A stretch of 64,000 nucleotides of DNA from Piscinibacter aquaticus (GCA_007994965.1 VOPW01000001.1:4312148-4376147), one strand, 5' to 3'. Shown: positions 10,371-20,599, counted from the stretch's first letter. Translations and numbers: made by a program. Notes: generated by a model not told the origin, from the letters alone.

Positions 10371-11536
10371 GTTTCTTCCGGGACGTCTCTCTTCCAGCGG
10401 CGACCGCCGGCTTCGTCGCCGTGCTGGTCGGCTTCACCAGCTCGGTGGCGATCGTCTTCCAGGCCGCCACCGCGCTGGGTGCCACGCCGGCGCAGATCAG
10501 CTCGTGGATGTGGGCGCTCGGCCTGGGCATGGGCCTGTGCTCGGCGCTGCCTTCGCTGCTGCTGAAGAAGCCGGTGATGGTGGCCTGGAGCACGCCCGGT
10601 GCCGCCGTGCTGGCCACGGCCGCGGTGGCCGGCGGCTTCACGCTCGCGCAGGCCACCGGCGCCTTCATCGTCTGCGCGCTGCTGATGATCGCAGCGGGCG
10701 CCACCGGCGCCTTCGAGCGCGTGATGGACCGTATCCCGATGCCGATCGCCAGCGCCTTGCTGGCCGGCGTGCTGGCGCGCTTCGGCATGGAGGCCTTCCT
10801 CGCCGCGAAGTCGGCGCTGCCGCTGGTGCTGGTGATGCTCGGGGCCTATCTCGTCGGCCGGCGCGCTGGCCGCGGTATGCCGTGCCGGGCGTGCTCGCCG
10901 CGGGCACTGCCTTTGCCGCAGCCCAGGGCCAGCTGCATCTCGGCGGCGTGGCCTTGACGCTGACCACGCCGGTGTTCGTGATGCCCGAATTCACGCTGGC
11001 CGCGGCGGTGAGCCTGGCGCTGCCGCTCTTCGTCGTGACGATGGCCTCGCAGAACCTGCCCGGCGTGGCGGCGATCCGCGCGGCCGGCTACCGCATGCCG
11101 ATCTCCAAGCTGATCACGATGACCGGCGTGGCCACGCTGCTGCTCGCGCCCTTCGGCGGCTATGCGCTCAACCTCTCGGCCATCACCGCGGCGATCTGCA
11201 TGGGGCCGGAGGCGCACGAGGATCCCGGCAAGCGCTACACCGCCGCGGTGAGCTGCGGCCTGATCTACGTGGTGATCGGCCTGTTCGGCGCGGCCGTCAC
11301 CGGCGTGCTCACCGCCTTCCCGCGCGAGCTGGTGGTGGCGGTGGCCGGCCCGGCGCTGCTGGGCAGCATCGGCGGCGGCGGCGGTGGCGGTGAAGGACGA
11401 GCAGCACCGCGAGGCGGCGCTGATCACCTTCCTGGTCACGCTGTCGGGGCTCACGCTCTGGGGCATCGGCTCCGCCTTCTGGGGCGTGGTGGCCGGTGCG
11501 CTGGCGCTGGCGGTGCAGTCGTGGCGCCGTGCCTGA
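10367..11536 (+). CDS. benE: Benzoate/H+ symporter BenE family (two frameshifts)
   Basis: This is an inner-membrane transporter of the BenE family, about 390 residues with ten or more hydrophobic segments. It imports benzoate or related aromatic acids with protons. The core motif [19 protein letters not shown] is characteristic. The best start is the TTG at 10367, which overlaps the kup stop. Breaks are at about 10867 (CCTGG reads CTGG, restoring [11 protein letters not shown]) and at about 11379 (CCTGG reads CGG in a Gly-rich stretch, restoring [12 protein letters not shown]). The protocatechuate cleavage cluster lies 7 kb away, consistent with aromatic acid use. Confidence 0.88.
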
Positions 11537-11548
11537 GCGGAGAGACCC

Positions 11549-12764
11549 ATGCCCGACTTCCGATCGCCCGACTTCCTGCGCGGCCACATCCGCCACACGC
11601 TGGCCTTCTACGACGCACGCTGCGTCGACCCTTCCGGCGGCTTCTTTCATTTCTTCAAGGACGACGGCACGGTCTACGACCGGCGCACGCGGCACGGTCA
11701 GCAGCACGCGCTTCGTGTTCAACCACGCGATGGCGTGGCGGCACTTCGGCCTGCCGGGGTACCAGGATCGCTCGCGGCACGGCCTCGCCTTCCTGCAGGC
11801 CGCCCACTTTCAGCCGCAGGGTGGCTACGCCCGGCAGATCGATTGGGACGGCCAGCGCGCCACGGTGCAGGACGGCACGAATCACTGCTACGGCCCGGCC
11901 TTCGTGCTGCTGGCGCATGCGCATGCGTTGATGGCCGGCGTGAGCGAGGCGCGCGCCGGGCTCGACGCCGCCTTCGATCTGATGGAGCAACGCTTCTGGG
12001 AGCCGGCCAACGGCCTCTATGCCGACGAAGCGACGCCCGGCTGGCAGCTCTCGCCCTACCGCGGCCAGAACGCCAACATGCATGCCTGCGAGGCGAACCT
12101 CGCCGCCTTCGAAGCCACGCGCGATGCCAGGCACCTGCAGCGCGCGCTGACGCTGGCCGAGTCGGTGACCGGCCGCCTCGCCGCGCTGGCCGACGGGCTC
12201 GTGTGGGAGCACTACCGCGTGCAACCCGACGGCAGTTGGGCGGTCGACTGGGACTACAACCGCGGCGACAGGACCAACATCTTCCGCCCCTGGGGATTCC
12301 AGACCGGCCACCTCACCGAGTGGGCCAAGCTGCTGATGCAGCTCGAGCGCGCCTTGCCCGAGGCCGAGCGGCCGGCGTGGATCGTGCCGCGCGCCCGCCA
12401 CTTCTTCGACACCGCGATGGCGCACGGCTGGGATGCGGTGCATGGCGGCCTCGTCTACGGCTTCGACCCGGACGGCGCGGTGTGCGACGCCGACAAGTAC
12501 TTCTGGGTGCAGGCCGAGAGCTTCGCCGCCGCGGCGCTGCTGGCCGTGCGCACCGGCGACGGCGCCTACTGGCAGTGGTACGAGCGCATCTGGGCCTACG
12601 CGGCAGCATTTCGTCGACCATACGCACGGCGCCGGTACCGCATCCTCGCGCCGGACAACCGCAAGCTCACCGACGAGAAGAGCCCGGCCGGCAAGACCGA
12701 TTACCACACGATGGGCGCCTGCTACGACGTGCTGCGCGCGATAGCCCCAGTTGTGCCACAGTGA
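11549..12764 (+). CDS. AGE-family epimerase/isomerase (three frameshifts)
   Basis: This is an N-acylglucosamine 2-epimerase superfamily protein, about 406 residues, with an (alpha/alpha)6 barrel. Active-site-like His residues are present in QNANMHACEA, in WGFQTGHLTEWAKLL and near the C terminus in DYHTMGACYDV. The family interconverts aldose and ketose or epimerises hexose units, such as mannose/fructose or N-acetylglucosamine/mannosamine; the substrate here is not determinable. Breaks at about 11696 (CCTGG reads CGG), 12602 (CCTGG reads CGG) and 12633 (CCTGG reads CCGG) are all corrected by refilling the motif. It lies between benE and gshB. Confidence 0.85.
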
Positions 12765-12796
12765 GGCTCGACCGCTTCTCCGATTCCGCCACCGCC

Positions 12797-13747
12797 ATGC
12801 GCCTCCTGTTCGTCGCCGATCCGCTGGAACAGTTCAACATCAAGAAGGACAGCACCTACGCCATGATGCGCGAGGCCGCCGGGCGCGGCCACGAGCTGTT
12901 CGCCTGCGAGCCGAAGCAATTGGTCTGGCAGCGCGGCGGCCGCGTCGTGGCCAAGCTGCGGCAGATCGCGCTCAGCGGCGACCCGGTCTACTGGTTCACC
13001 GAGCAGGACACGCCCGAGATCGCGCTGGCCGATCTCGATGCCGTACTGATGCGCAAGGATCCGCCCTTCGACAGCGAGTATTTCTACGCCACGCACCTGC
13101 TGCAGCAGGCCGAGCGCGACGGCGCGCGGGTGTTCAACAAGCCGGCGGCGCTGCGCGACCATCCGGAGAAGCTGGCGATTCTCGAATTCCCGCAGTTCAT
13201 CGGGCCCACGCTGGTGACGCGCGAGGCCGAGGCGATCAAGCGTTTCCATGCCGAACACCGCGACGTGATTCTCAAGCCGCTGGACGGCATGGGCGGCATG
13301 GGCATCTTCCGCGTCGGCCCCGACGGCCTGAACCTCGGCAGCATCATCGAGACCCTCAACAAGGACGGCGCGCAGACGGTGATGGTGCAGCGCTACCTGC
13401 CGGAGATCGTGCAGGGCGACAAGCGCATCCTGGTGATCGGCGGCGAGCCGGTGCCGTTCTGCCTCGCGCGCATTCCGCAGGGCAGCGAGATCCGCGGCAA
13501 CCTCGCCGCGGGCGGCAAGGGCGTGGCGCAGCCGCTGTCGGCACGCGACCGCGAGATCGCCTCGACGCTCGGGCCGATCCTCGCCGCGCGTGGCCTGCTG
13601 CTCGCCGGCCTCGACGTGATCGGTGACAGCCTCACCGAGATCAACGTGACCAGCCCGACCTGCTTCCGCGAGATCACCGACCAGACCGGTTTCGACGTGG
13701 CCAAGGTCTTCGTCGATGCGCTCGAGTCGGCGCTGCGCCATCGATGA
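12797..13747 (+). CDS. gshB: Glutathione synthetase
   Basis: This is a cytosolic ATP-grasp ligase of 316 residues that adds glycine to gamma-glutamylcysteine, the second step of glutathione synthesis. Seen motifs are RKDPPFDSEYFYATHLL near residue 80, the ATP-grasp loop LKPLDGMGGMGIFRV, and the metal-binding EINVTSPTCFREI. Start MRLLFVADPLEQFNIKKDST and length agree with the family. The reading frame is intact. It overlaps the amidase start by four bases (ATGA). Confidence 0.96.
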   Translation: MRLLFVADPLEQFNIKKDSTYAMMREAAGRGHELFACEPKQLVWQRGGRVVAKLRQIALSGDPVYWFTEQDTPEIALADLDAVLMRKDPPFDSEYFYATHLLQQAERDGARVFNKPAALRDHPEKLAILEFPQFIGPTLVTREAEAIKRFHAEHRDVILKPLDGMGGMGIFRVGPDGLNLGSIIETLNKDGAQTVMVQRYLPEIVQGDKRILVIGGEPVPFCLARIPQGSEIRGNLAAGGKGVAQPLSARDREIASTLGPILAARGLLLAGLDVIGDSLTEINVTSPTCFREITDQTGFDVAKVFVDALESALRHR

Positions 13748-15021
13748 GAGCCGCCAACCGCCTGTCGGCCTCCGAGGCCGCGCGGCTGCTGCAGCGCCGT
13801 GAGCTCAGCGCCGAGCAGCTGATGCGCGATTGCCTCGCGCACATCGAGGCCCGCGAGCCGGAGGTGCGGGCCTTCGTGCAACTCGACGCGGCGTCGGCGC
13901 TCGCACAGGCCCGGGCGCTCGATGCCGGCCCCGTGCGCGGGCCGCTGCATGGCCTGCCGCTGGCGGTGAAGGACATCTTCGACACCGCCGACCTGCCCAC
14001 CGAGTGCGGCTCGCCGATCTTCGCGGGGAACCGGCCGCGCGTCGATGCGGCGGCGGTGGCGCTGTGCCGCGAGGCCGGGGCAATCGTTGTCGGCAAGACG
14101 GTCACCACCGAACTGGCCAACATGACGGCCGGCATCACGCGCAACCCCTTCAACCCGGCGCACTCGCCCGGAGGTTCGTCCAGCGGCTCGGCCGCCGCCG
14201 TGGCCGACTTCATGGTTCCGCTGTCGCTGGGCACTCAGACAGCGGGCTCGATCATCCGGCCGGCGGCCTGCTGCGGCATCGTCGGCATCAAGCCGAGCTT
14301 CGGCCGTGTGCCGCGCGCCGGCGTCAAGCCGAACGCCGATTCGATGGACACGGTGGGCGGCTTCGGCCGCACGGTGGCCGACGCGGCGCTGCTGGCGTCG
14401 GTGCTGACCGGCGATGCGCGGCTGCGCGAGACGCCGTTGCCCGAGTCGCTGCGCATCGGTCTCGCGCCCGGGCCGGACTGGGCGCAGGCCGAGGACGACG
14501 TGACGGACTGCTGGGAGCGCACCGCGCGTGCGCTGGCCGCGGTCGCCGTGCGCTGCGAAGACGCGGCGCTTCCGTCCGACTTCGCCGACGTGGCTGCGGT
14601 GCAGTCGGCGATCCAGGCCGCCGAGACCGCGCAGGCGCTGGCCTTCGAACACCTTTGGCACCGCGCCCGGCTCAGCGAGGCGCTGGTGGCATTGCTGGAC
14701 CGCGGGCGAAACGTCGATGCGCTGACGCTCGCCGCCCTTCGCGCCCGCACCGAGCGCTGGCGCCGCGAGATCGATGGGCTGTTCGAGCGGCACGACGTGC
14801 TGCTCGCGCCGAGCGCGGTCGACGAAGCGCCCGAGGGCTTGCAGTTCACCGGCGACCCTGTCTTCTGCCGGCCCTGGAGCCTGCTCGGCCTGCCCTGCGT
14901 GCACCTGCCGATGGGCACGGGCTCGAGCGGCCTGCCAGTCGGGCTGCAGTTGGTTGGCCGCCTCGGCGACGACCACCGCCTGATGGCGGCGGCGCAATGG
15001 GTGATGCAGCGCCTCGGCTGA
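13744..15021 (+). CDS. Amidase (amidase signature family)
   Basis: This is a 425-residue hydrolase of the amidase signature family, acting on amide bonds. The Ser-cisSer-Lys triad is visible: Lys76 in LAVKDIFD, the cis-Ser in the SPGGSSSGSAAAV loop (about residue 146), and the nucleophile Ser169 in LGTQTAGSIIRP. It is translationally coupled to gshB through ATGA, a linkage that suggests co-expression but does not define the substrate. It is not GatA-like in context because gatB and gatC are absent. It ends three bases from the convergent SHMT-like gene. No frameshift was seen. Confidence 0.88.
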   Translation: MRAANRLSASEAARLLQRRELSAEQLMRDCLAHIEAREPEVRAFVQLDAASALAQARALDAGPVRGPLHGLPLAVKDIFDTADLPTECGSPIFAGNRPRVDAAAVALCREAGAIVVGKTVTTELANMTAGITRNPFNPAHSPGGSSSGSAAAVADFMVPLSLGTQTAGSIIRPAACCGIVGIKPSFGRVPRAGVKPNADSMDTVGGFGRTVADAALLASVLTGDARLRETPLPESLRIGLAPGPDWAQAEDDVTDCWERTARALAAVAVRCEDAALPSDFADVAAVQSAIQAAETAQALAFEHLWHRARLSEALVALLDRGRNVDALTLAALRARTERWRREIDGLFERHDVLLAPSAVDEAPEGLQFTGDPVFCRPWSLLGLPCVHLPMGTGSSGLPVGLQLVGRLGDDHRLMAAAQWVMQRLG

Positions 15022-15024
15022 GGT

Positions 15025-16335
15025 TCAGTTGATGTAGTGCAGCTCGCGGAAGCGCTGGCGGAAGGCTGCCACCTCTCGCGCTACCGCCTCCGGCCGATCA
15101 CCGAGCGCGCGGGCGATCAGCGCTCCGAGCTCGCCCATGTGCTCGGCCGCCATGCCCAGCCGCACGATCTCCGGCACGCCCAGGCGCAGGCCGTTGACGT
15201 CGCCTTCCACCGGCGCGATCGGCAGCCCGATGCCGCAGGCCAGCAGACCCGCGCGCGCCATGCGCTTCGCGGCCGCCTGCCCACCACCCCAGCGTGCCGC
15301 CTCGACAGCGAACTGGTGCGAGGTGGTCGCGCCGCGCGCCATCGCATACACCGGCAGGCCCTCGCGCTGCAGCGCCTGTGCGAGCGCGCGGGCGGTGTCG
15401 CACATCGCATGCGCGTAGGCCGAGCCATGCGTCTTCCAGTCGGCCAGCGTCACGGCGAGTGCCGCCACCTTGCCGGCGTCGAAGTTCGCGGTGAGTCCCG
15501 GGTAGGCGATCGCATCGATGCGCTCGGCGATTCCCGCGTCGTGGCCGACGACGAGCCCACCCGGCGGCCCTCCCAGGCTCTTGTAGGTGCTCATCGTCAT
15601 CACGTGCGCGCCTTGCGCGAGCGGGTTGGCCCAGGTGCGCCCTGCCACCATGCCCGACAGATGCGCGGCGTCGAAGAGCAGCTTGGCGCCGACCTCGTCG
15701 GCCACCTCGCGCATCGCACTGACCGGGTGCGGGAAGAGGTTGAGGCTGCCGCCGGCGGTGATCAGTTTCGGCTTCACCTCTCGTGCGAGGGCGCGCAGCG
15801 CCGCCACGTCGACGGTGTAGCCATCGGCCAGCACCGGCGCGGGCACGGTCTTCAGGCCGTACAGGCCCGCCGCCCCGGCGCCGTGGTGGGTCACGTGCCC
15901 GCCGATCTCCGCCGGCGGCGCGATGATCGTGTCGCCGGGCTGGCAGGTGGCCATGAAGACGTAGAGATTGGCCAGCGCGCCGGAGGCCACGCGCACCTCG
16001 GCGAACCTTGCCTCGAAGATCTCCGCCGCGAGTTCGGCGCAGATCACCTCGATGCGCTCGATCGCCTCCAGGCCCATCTCGTACTTGCCGCCGGGGTAAC
16101 CGAGCGAGGCCCGCGAGCCGAGCCCCGAAGCCATCATGGCCTCGGCCTTCGGGTTCATCACGTTGCTCGCCGGGTTGAGGTTGATGCCGTGCTGGTCATG
16201 GATGCGGCGGTTCTCGGCGACGAGGCGGGCGATCTCGTGGAAGATGCCCTCGCTGTCCTGCGCGGCGGTTTGCGTCGCGATCGATTGCACCAGGTCTTCG
16301 CAGGCGGCAGGCACCCAGGGGCGGCGTTCGAGCAT
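15025..16335 (-). CDS. Divergent serine hydroxymethyltransferase-like PLP enzyme
   Basis: This is a 436-residue fold-type I PLP enzyme. It resembles serine hydroxymethyltransferase: GYPGGKYEMG replaces the usual GYPGKRYYGG, the PLP-holding Asp/His are in LLFDAAHLSGMV, and the Schiff-base Lys is in MSTYKSLGGPPGG. The canonical ENYxS substrate motif is replaced by NPASNVMNP, and spacing differs, so I do not call it glyA. Possible roles are cleavage or hydroxymethylation of serine, 2-methylserine or another beta-hydroxy amino acid. The reading frame is intact. It is convergent with the amidase and divergent from the ABC-F gene. Confidence 0.7.
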   Translation of the reverse strand: MLERRPWVPAACEDLVQSIATQTAAQDSEGIFHEIARLVAENRRIHDQHGINLNPASNVMNPKAEAMMASGLGSRASLGYPGGKYEMGLEAIERIEVICAELAAEIFEARFAEVRVASGALANLYVFMATCQPGDTIIAPPAEIGGHVTHHGAGAAGLYGLKTVPAPVLADGYTVDVAALRALAREVKPKLITAGGSLNLFPHPVSAMREVADEVGAKLLFDAAHLSGMVAGRTWANPLAQGAHVMTMSTYKSLGGPPGGLVVGHDAGIAERIDAIAYPGLTANFDAGKVAALAVTLADWKTHGSAYAHAMCDTARALAQALQREGLPVYAMARGATTSHQFAVEAARWGGGQAAAKRMARAGLLACGIGLPIAPVEGDVNGLRLGVPEIVRLGMAAEHMGELGALIARALGDRPEAVAREVAAFRQRFRELHYIN

Positions 16336-16391
16336 GGTCGTTCGAGGTGGTGGGGCGATGGGGCCATCGTACGCCCGGCGACAATCGCGAG

Positions 16392-18281
16392 ATGGCCGTC
16401 CTGTCCCTGTCCAATGCCCACCTCGCCTTCGGCCACGTCGCCCTGCTCGATGGCGCCTCGTTCTCGCTCGAGTCCGGCGAGCGCCTCGGCCTGATCGGCC
16501 GCAACGGCGCCGGCAAATCGTCGCTGCTGAAGATCGTCGCCGGGCTGGAGAAGCCCGACGACGGACTGCTGCAGGTCACGCAGGGCCTGCGCATCCGCTA
16601 CGTGCCGCAGGAGCCGGCCTTCGACGAGCGCGCCAGCGTGTTCGAGGTGGTCAGCGACGGCGTGGCCGAAGCGAAGGCGGTGCGCGCCGCCTACGAGGAA
16701 CATGCGCCGGGTGTCGATCTGGATGCGCTGCAGACGCGCATCGAGGCGCTCGATGCCTGGAACTGGGAGCAGCGCGTCGACACCACGCTGCACCAGCTGC
16801 ACCTGGACGGCAGCCGCGTCGTCGGCGAGCTCAGCGGCGGCATGAAGAAGCGCGTGGCGCTCGCCCAGGCACTGGTGGCCGTGCCCGATGTGCTGCTGCT
16901 CGACGAACCCACCAACCACCTCGACCTCGATTCGATCGCGTGGCTGGAAGAGCTGCTGCGCGACTTCAAGGGCGCGGTGATGCTGATCACCCACGACCGT
17001 GCCTTCCTCGACAACGTGGCTACGCGGATCGTCGAGCTCGACCGCGGGGCGATCCGCAGCTTTCCCGGCAACTTCAGCGCCTACGAGCGCATGAAGGAGG
17101 AGCAGCTCGCCGCCGAGGCCCTGACGAACGCGCGCCGACAAGCTGCTCGCGCAGGAGGAGGTGTGGATCCGCAAGGGCGTGGAAGCGCGGCGCACGCGCA
17201 GCGTGGCGCGCATCCAGCGCCTCGAGGTGCTGCGCGCCAAGCGGCAGGCGCGGCGCGAATCCCTCGGCAGTGCGGCTCGAAGTGGACAGCGGCGTGCCCA
17301 GCGGCAAGATCGTCGCGGAGCTGAAGGACGTGTCGATGCGCTTCGGCGACAAGGTCATCGTCGACCACTTCAGCGCCACGATCCTGCGCGGCGACAAGGT
17401 CGGCCTGATCGGCCCGAACGGTGCCGGCAAGACCACGCTGCTCAAGCTCATCCTCGGCGAGCTGCAGCCGACCTCGGGCACGGTGCGCCAGGGCACGCGC
17501 ATCGAGGTGGCCTACTTCGACCAGATGCGCAGCGTGCTCGATCTGGATGCGACGCTGGCCGACACCATCAGCCCGGGCAGCGAATGGATCGAGGTGGGCG
17601 GCGCGCGCAAGCACGTGATGAGCTACCTGAACGACTTCCTGTTCTCGCCCGAGCGCGCCAATTCGCCGGTGCGCACGCTCTCCGGTGGCGAACGCAACCG
17701 CGTGCTGCTGGCGCGGCTGTTCGCGCTGCCTGCCAACGTGCTGGTGCTCGACGAGCCGACCAACGACCTGGACATCGACACGCTGGAGCTGCTCGAGGAA
17801 CTGCTGCAGAACTATCCCGGCACGGTGTTTCTCGTCAGCCACGACCGGCGCTTCCTCGACAACGTGGTCACCAGCACGATCGCCTGGGAGGGCGACGAGT
17901 CACCCGGCCTGTGGCGAGTACGAAGGCGGCTACGAGGAGTGGCGCGTGCAGCGCGAGCGCTCGCGAGCGATCCGCGCGCGCGAGCAGGCACGAGAGGCGC
18001 CGGCTGCGGCGGAGAAGCCGGCCAGCGCGCCGCCGCCGGCTGCCGCACCCGCCGGCAAGCCGCGCAAGCTCAGCTACAAGGAGCAGCGCGAGCTCGACGA
18101 ACTGCCGGCGCGCATCGAGGCGCTGGAGGCGGAGCAGAAGGCGCTCAACGAACTGCTCGCCGACCCGCAGAGCTACGTGAAGGATCCGCAGCGCACGACG
18201 GCCGCCCACAAGCGCGTGGGCGAGATCGACGACGAACTGATGGCGGCGCTGGAGCGCTGGGAGGCACTCGGATCGCGATGA
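16392..18281 (+). CDS. uup: Uup-type ABC-F ATPase (three frameshifts)
   Basis: This is a soluble ABC-F protein of about 630 residues with two ATPase cassettes. The first has the Walker A GRNGAGKSS, the signature ELSGGMKKRVALAQAL and DEPTNHLD; the second has GPNGAGKTT, TLSGGERNRVLLARLF and DEPTNDLDID. A charged linker joins them. The C terminus (KLSYKEQRELDELPARIEAL onward) is a coiled coil typical of Uup, which binds DNA or ribosomes. Breaks occur at about 17137, 17271 and 17918; each fits loss of a GC or CG dinucleotide, for example LTNARADKLLAQEEV after the first repair. It has no transmembrane segment. Confidence 0.88.
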
Positions 18282-18282
18282 G

Positions 18283-18352
18283 CCCGGCGCCGGGCCGCCC
18301 CAAGCCGGGCGGCGCCCCTCGGGGGCAGGAGCGGAGCGACTGGGGGCTCAGT
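18283..18352. repeat. REP-like GC-rich intergenic element, copy A
   Basis: The segment fills the gap between the end of uup and the end of the convergent unknown gene. It contains GCGCCGGGCCG, CCCAAGCCGG and CCCCTCGGGGG in that order, blocks that recur in the same order at 25838-25930. The self-complementary blocks can fold into hairpins. A bidirectional terminator or REP-type role is likely. Confidence 0.55.
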
Positions 18353-19096
18353 TCAAAACCGGTATCCCGCACCGCATCCGGGTGCGAGCGGCTGACGATC
18401 AGCCCGCTCTGCAGGTACAGCGCATTGAGCAGCCGCGTGGCGCGCTCGCGGTCCATGCCCGGCCAGTCGGACAGCTCGCGCAGCGAGGCCCCTGCCGCGC
18501 CAGCCGCTGGATGGCCGCCATGACGGCGCCGCTGGCCGGCAGCGAGCTCGTGTCGAGCCCGGGGCCACGCGGTAGACCGCCGGGCCGGCGATCTCGGGCA
18601 GCAGTTCGCGACGCAGGCCGCGCATCGCCAGCTCCCACAGCAGCGGCGCGAGCGGGTAGTGGGCCTGCTCAGCGCCCACCAGCGTCGGGTTGCCTTCGCC
18701 GGGCGGCTGCAGCAGCGCCGGCTCCACGTGCATCACCTTCAGGTCGAGCAGCGGCTTGCCGACCAGCTCTTCCGGCGACACCGGGCAGTGCACCAGACGC
18801 TCCTGCGCGAAGACGGTCAGCGGCACGACCCGCTCGCCGCTCTGGATGTGGATCGTCACCCGCTTGCCGTGGCGCACGCAGGCGGCCATCACCTCGACGA
18901 CTTCCGAGGCGCCGCCGTCGTCGCCGAAGCGCAGCAGGTCGGCCCTCAGCGAGGGGCTGAGCTGCGAGATCCGGGTGCTGATGCCGCCCGCCTCGGTGCG
19001 CATCTCGTCGAGGTAGCGCTGGTAGGCGCTCGCGCGCATCAGCTCGGGCTCGCCGAGCGGCAAGGTGGGCTGGAACAGTTCACTGTTCATGACCAT
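18353..19096 (-). CDS. Conserved protein of unknown function (frameshifted)
   Basis: I do not recognise a named family. The protein is about 248 residues, soluble and without a signal peptide. Its middle reads as a small beta-rich domain (RVTIHIQSGERVVPLTVFAQ), and the C-terminal part is helical and winged-helix-like (after repair GASLRELSDWPGMDRERATR then LLNALYLQSGLIVSR). I chose ATG 19096 because GGGGGA lies seven bases upstream; 19090 is also possible. Breaks lie near 18556 (one C short in GGGCTCGAC) and 18490, so the last 70 residues and the exact stop are uncertain. The C-terminal layout resembles a regulatory or ribosome-side adaptor, but that is a guess. Confidence 0.6.
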   Translation of the reverse strand: MVMNSELFQPTLPLGEPELMRASAYQRYLDEMRTEAGGISTRISQLSPSLRADLLRFGDDGGASEVVEVMAACVRHGKRVTIHIQSGERVVPLTVFAQERLVHCPVSPEELVGKPLLDLKVMHVEPALLQPPGEGNPTLVGAEQAHYPLAPLLWELAMRGLRRELLPEIAGPAVYRVAPGSTRARCRPAAPSWRPSSGWRGRGLAARAVRLAGHGPRARHAAAQCAVPAERADRQPLAPGCGAGYRF

Positions 19097-19120
19097 GGTA
19101 TTGTCCCCCGTTACGCTTGG

Positions 19121-20578
19121 TCACGAAAGAGGCTGCGCCTCGCGGGCGGCCTGCAGCGCCTGCCAGAAGCGGGCGTCCTGCGTGGTGGCGAAGTTGATGC
19201 GCATGAGTGTCGTCGGACGGTGCGTCGCATGGAAGAGGGCCCCCGGGGCAATCAGCCAGCCGTCGTCGTGCATGCGCTGGGCGAGGCGCTCGGTATCCAC
19301 GCCGGTGTCCACCCAGCCGAACAGGCCGCGCGGCTCGGCCATGAATCGACACCCGTGGGCGCGGGCGAGTTCCACCGAGCGGGTGCGTGCCGCATTCAGC
19401 AGGCGCTGGATGCGTTCAGCATGGCGGCGAAGCAAGCCGTGCTCCAGGCAGTGAGCCAGCGCCAACTCCGTGAGCGATGGCGTGGTCAGCGTGGTGAGCA
19501 GCTTGGTGTCGATCAGGCGATCGACCCAGCGGCTGGGCGCGGCCAGGAAGCCGACCCGCCAGCTCGGCGTGAGGATCTTCGAGAAGCCGGAGATGTAGAC
19601 GGTGCGCTCCAGCGCATCGAGCGCGGCCAGCCGCGGCAGGTGCGCCGGCGCGAGATGGGCATAGGTGTCGTCCTCGACGATCGCGAAGTCGTGCCGCGCC
19701 GCCAACTGCAGCACCTTGTGCGCCGACTGCAGGCTCAGCGAAGCGCCGGTCGGGTTGTGGAGCACCGAGACGGTCACGTACAGCCGCGGTCGGGTCGCCT
19801 CGGTCTGTGCCTCGATCAGCCGCTCCATCACCGCCAGGTCCGGCCCTTCGGGCCCGCGAGGTACCGGCAGCACGCGCAGACCCAGGGCCGCCAGCCGGGC
19901 GTATTCCACCGACCAGCCCGGCTCGTCGACCAGCACCGAATCGCCGGGCTTGAGCAGCGTGCGGGTGACGACATCGAGCGCATGCGTCGCGCCCACGGTG
20001 GTGACGATCTGGTCCGCCCGCGCCGTGATGCCGTGCTCGGCCAGGCGCGCCGCCAGCGCCCGGCGCAGGCGAGCTTCGCCTGCGGGCTCGCCGTATTGCA
20101 GCGCGCTATTGCCGAGCTGAGTGCTCACTTTGCGCATCGCGCTGGCCAGCAGCGGCGCGTCGAGCCAATCGGCCGGCAGGGTGCCGAGCCCCGGCATCGG
20201 CTGCGCGCCGGGCGGCTGGAACATGCCGCGGATCAGCGTCGTGGCGCTGATGGGCACCGGCGAACGCGGCGCGGGCGGGAAGTGCGGCGCGCGGATCTCG
20301 GCCACCGGCCCGCGCACGAAGAAGCCACGCTGCGCGCGGGCCTCGACGAGACCCTGCGCGAGCAGCTGGTCATAGGCGGCCACCACGGTCGTCGGGCTCA
20401 CCTCGTGCCGGCGGGCGCATTCGCGCACCGATGGCAGCCGCGCTCCGGGGGCAAGCAGTCGCGCCCGGATGCGCTCGGCAAAGCGCGCTGCCAGCTGTTC
20501 GGTCAACGTGGCATCGGCCTCGCGCGACAGCGGCGCGGCACCGGGCAGGGGCGGAGTCTGGCGGGTGATGTCGAGCAT
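19121..20578 (-). CDS. MocR-type GntR/aminotransferase regulator
   Basis: This is a transcription regulator of about 485 residues. An N-terminal GntR winged helix (LPSVRECARRHEVSPTTVV, residues about 50-70) is fused to a fold-type I aminotransferase-like domain. The PLP Lys is in YISGFSKILTPSWRVGF, and HNPTGASLS and DDTYAHL are also present. Such proteins (PdxR, GabR, TauR) sense PLP adducts of amines or amino acids and commonly act on the divergent gene. Here that gene is a LysE exporter followed by an aminotransferase operon. I start at ATG 20578 (MLDITRQT); an upstream ATG at 20599 is in frame. The frame is intact. Confidence 0.88.
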   Translation of the reverse strand: MLDITRQTPPLPGAAPLSREADATLTEQLAARFAERIRARLLAPGARLPSVRECARRHEVSPTTVVAAYDQLLAQGLVEARAQRGFFVRGPVAEIRAPHFPPAPRSPVPISATTLIRGMFQPPGAQPMPGLGTLPADWLDAPLLASAMRKVSTQLGNSALQYGEPAGEARLRRALAARLAEHGITARADQIVTTVGATHALDVVTRTLLKPGDSVLVDEPGWSVEYARLAALGLRVLPVPRGPEGPDLAVMERLIEAQTEATRPRLYVTVSVLHNPTGASLSLQSAHKVLQLAARHDFAIVEDDTYAHLAPAHLPRLAALDALERTVYISGFSKILTPSWRVGFLAAPSRWVDRLIDTKLLTTLTTPSLTELALAHCLEHGLLRRHAERIQRLLNAARTRSVELARAHGCRFMAEPRGLFGWVDTGVDTERLAQRMHDDGWLIAPGALFHATHRPTTLMRINFATTQDARFWQALQAAREAQPLS

Positions 20579-20599
20579 GGTGTGTGCTGGCAGGCGCAC

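Noticed and set aside
7160..10957. A single open frame joining glutamate-cysteine ligase, Kup and part of BenE
   Set aside because: The fusion arises only because indels near 8390 and 9185 put successive genes in one frame. Restoring the CCTGG base ends gshA at 8454, and kup has its own GTG start.
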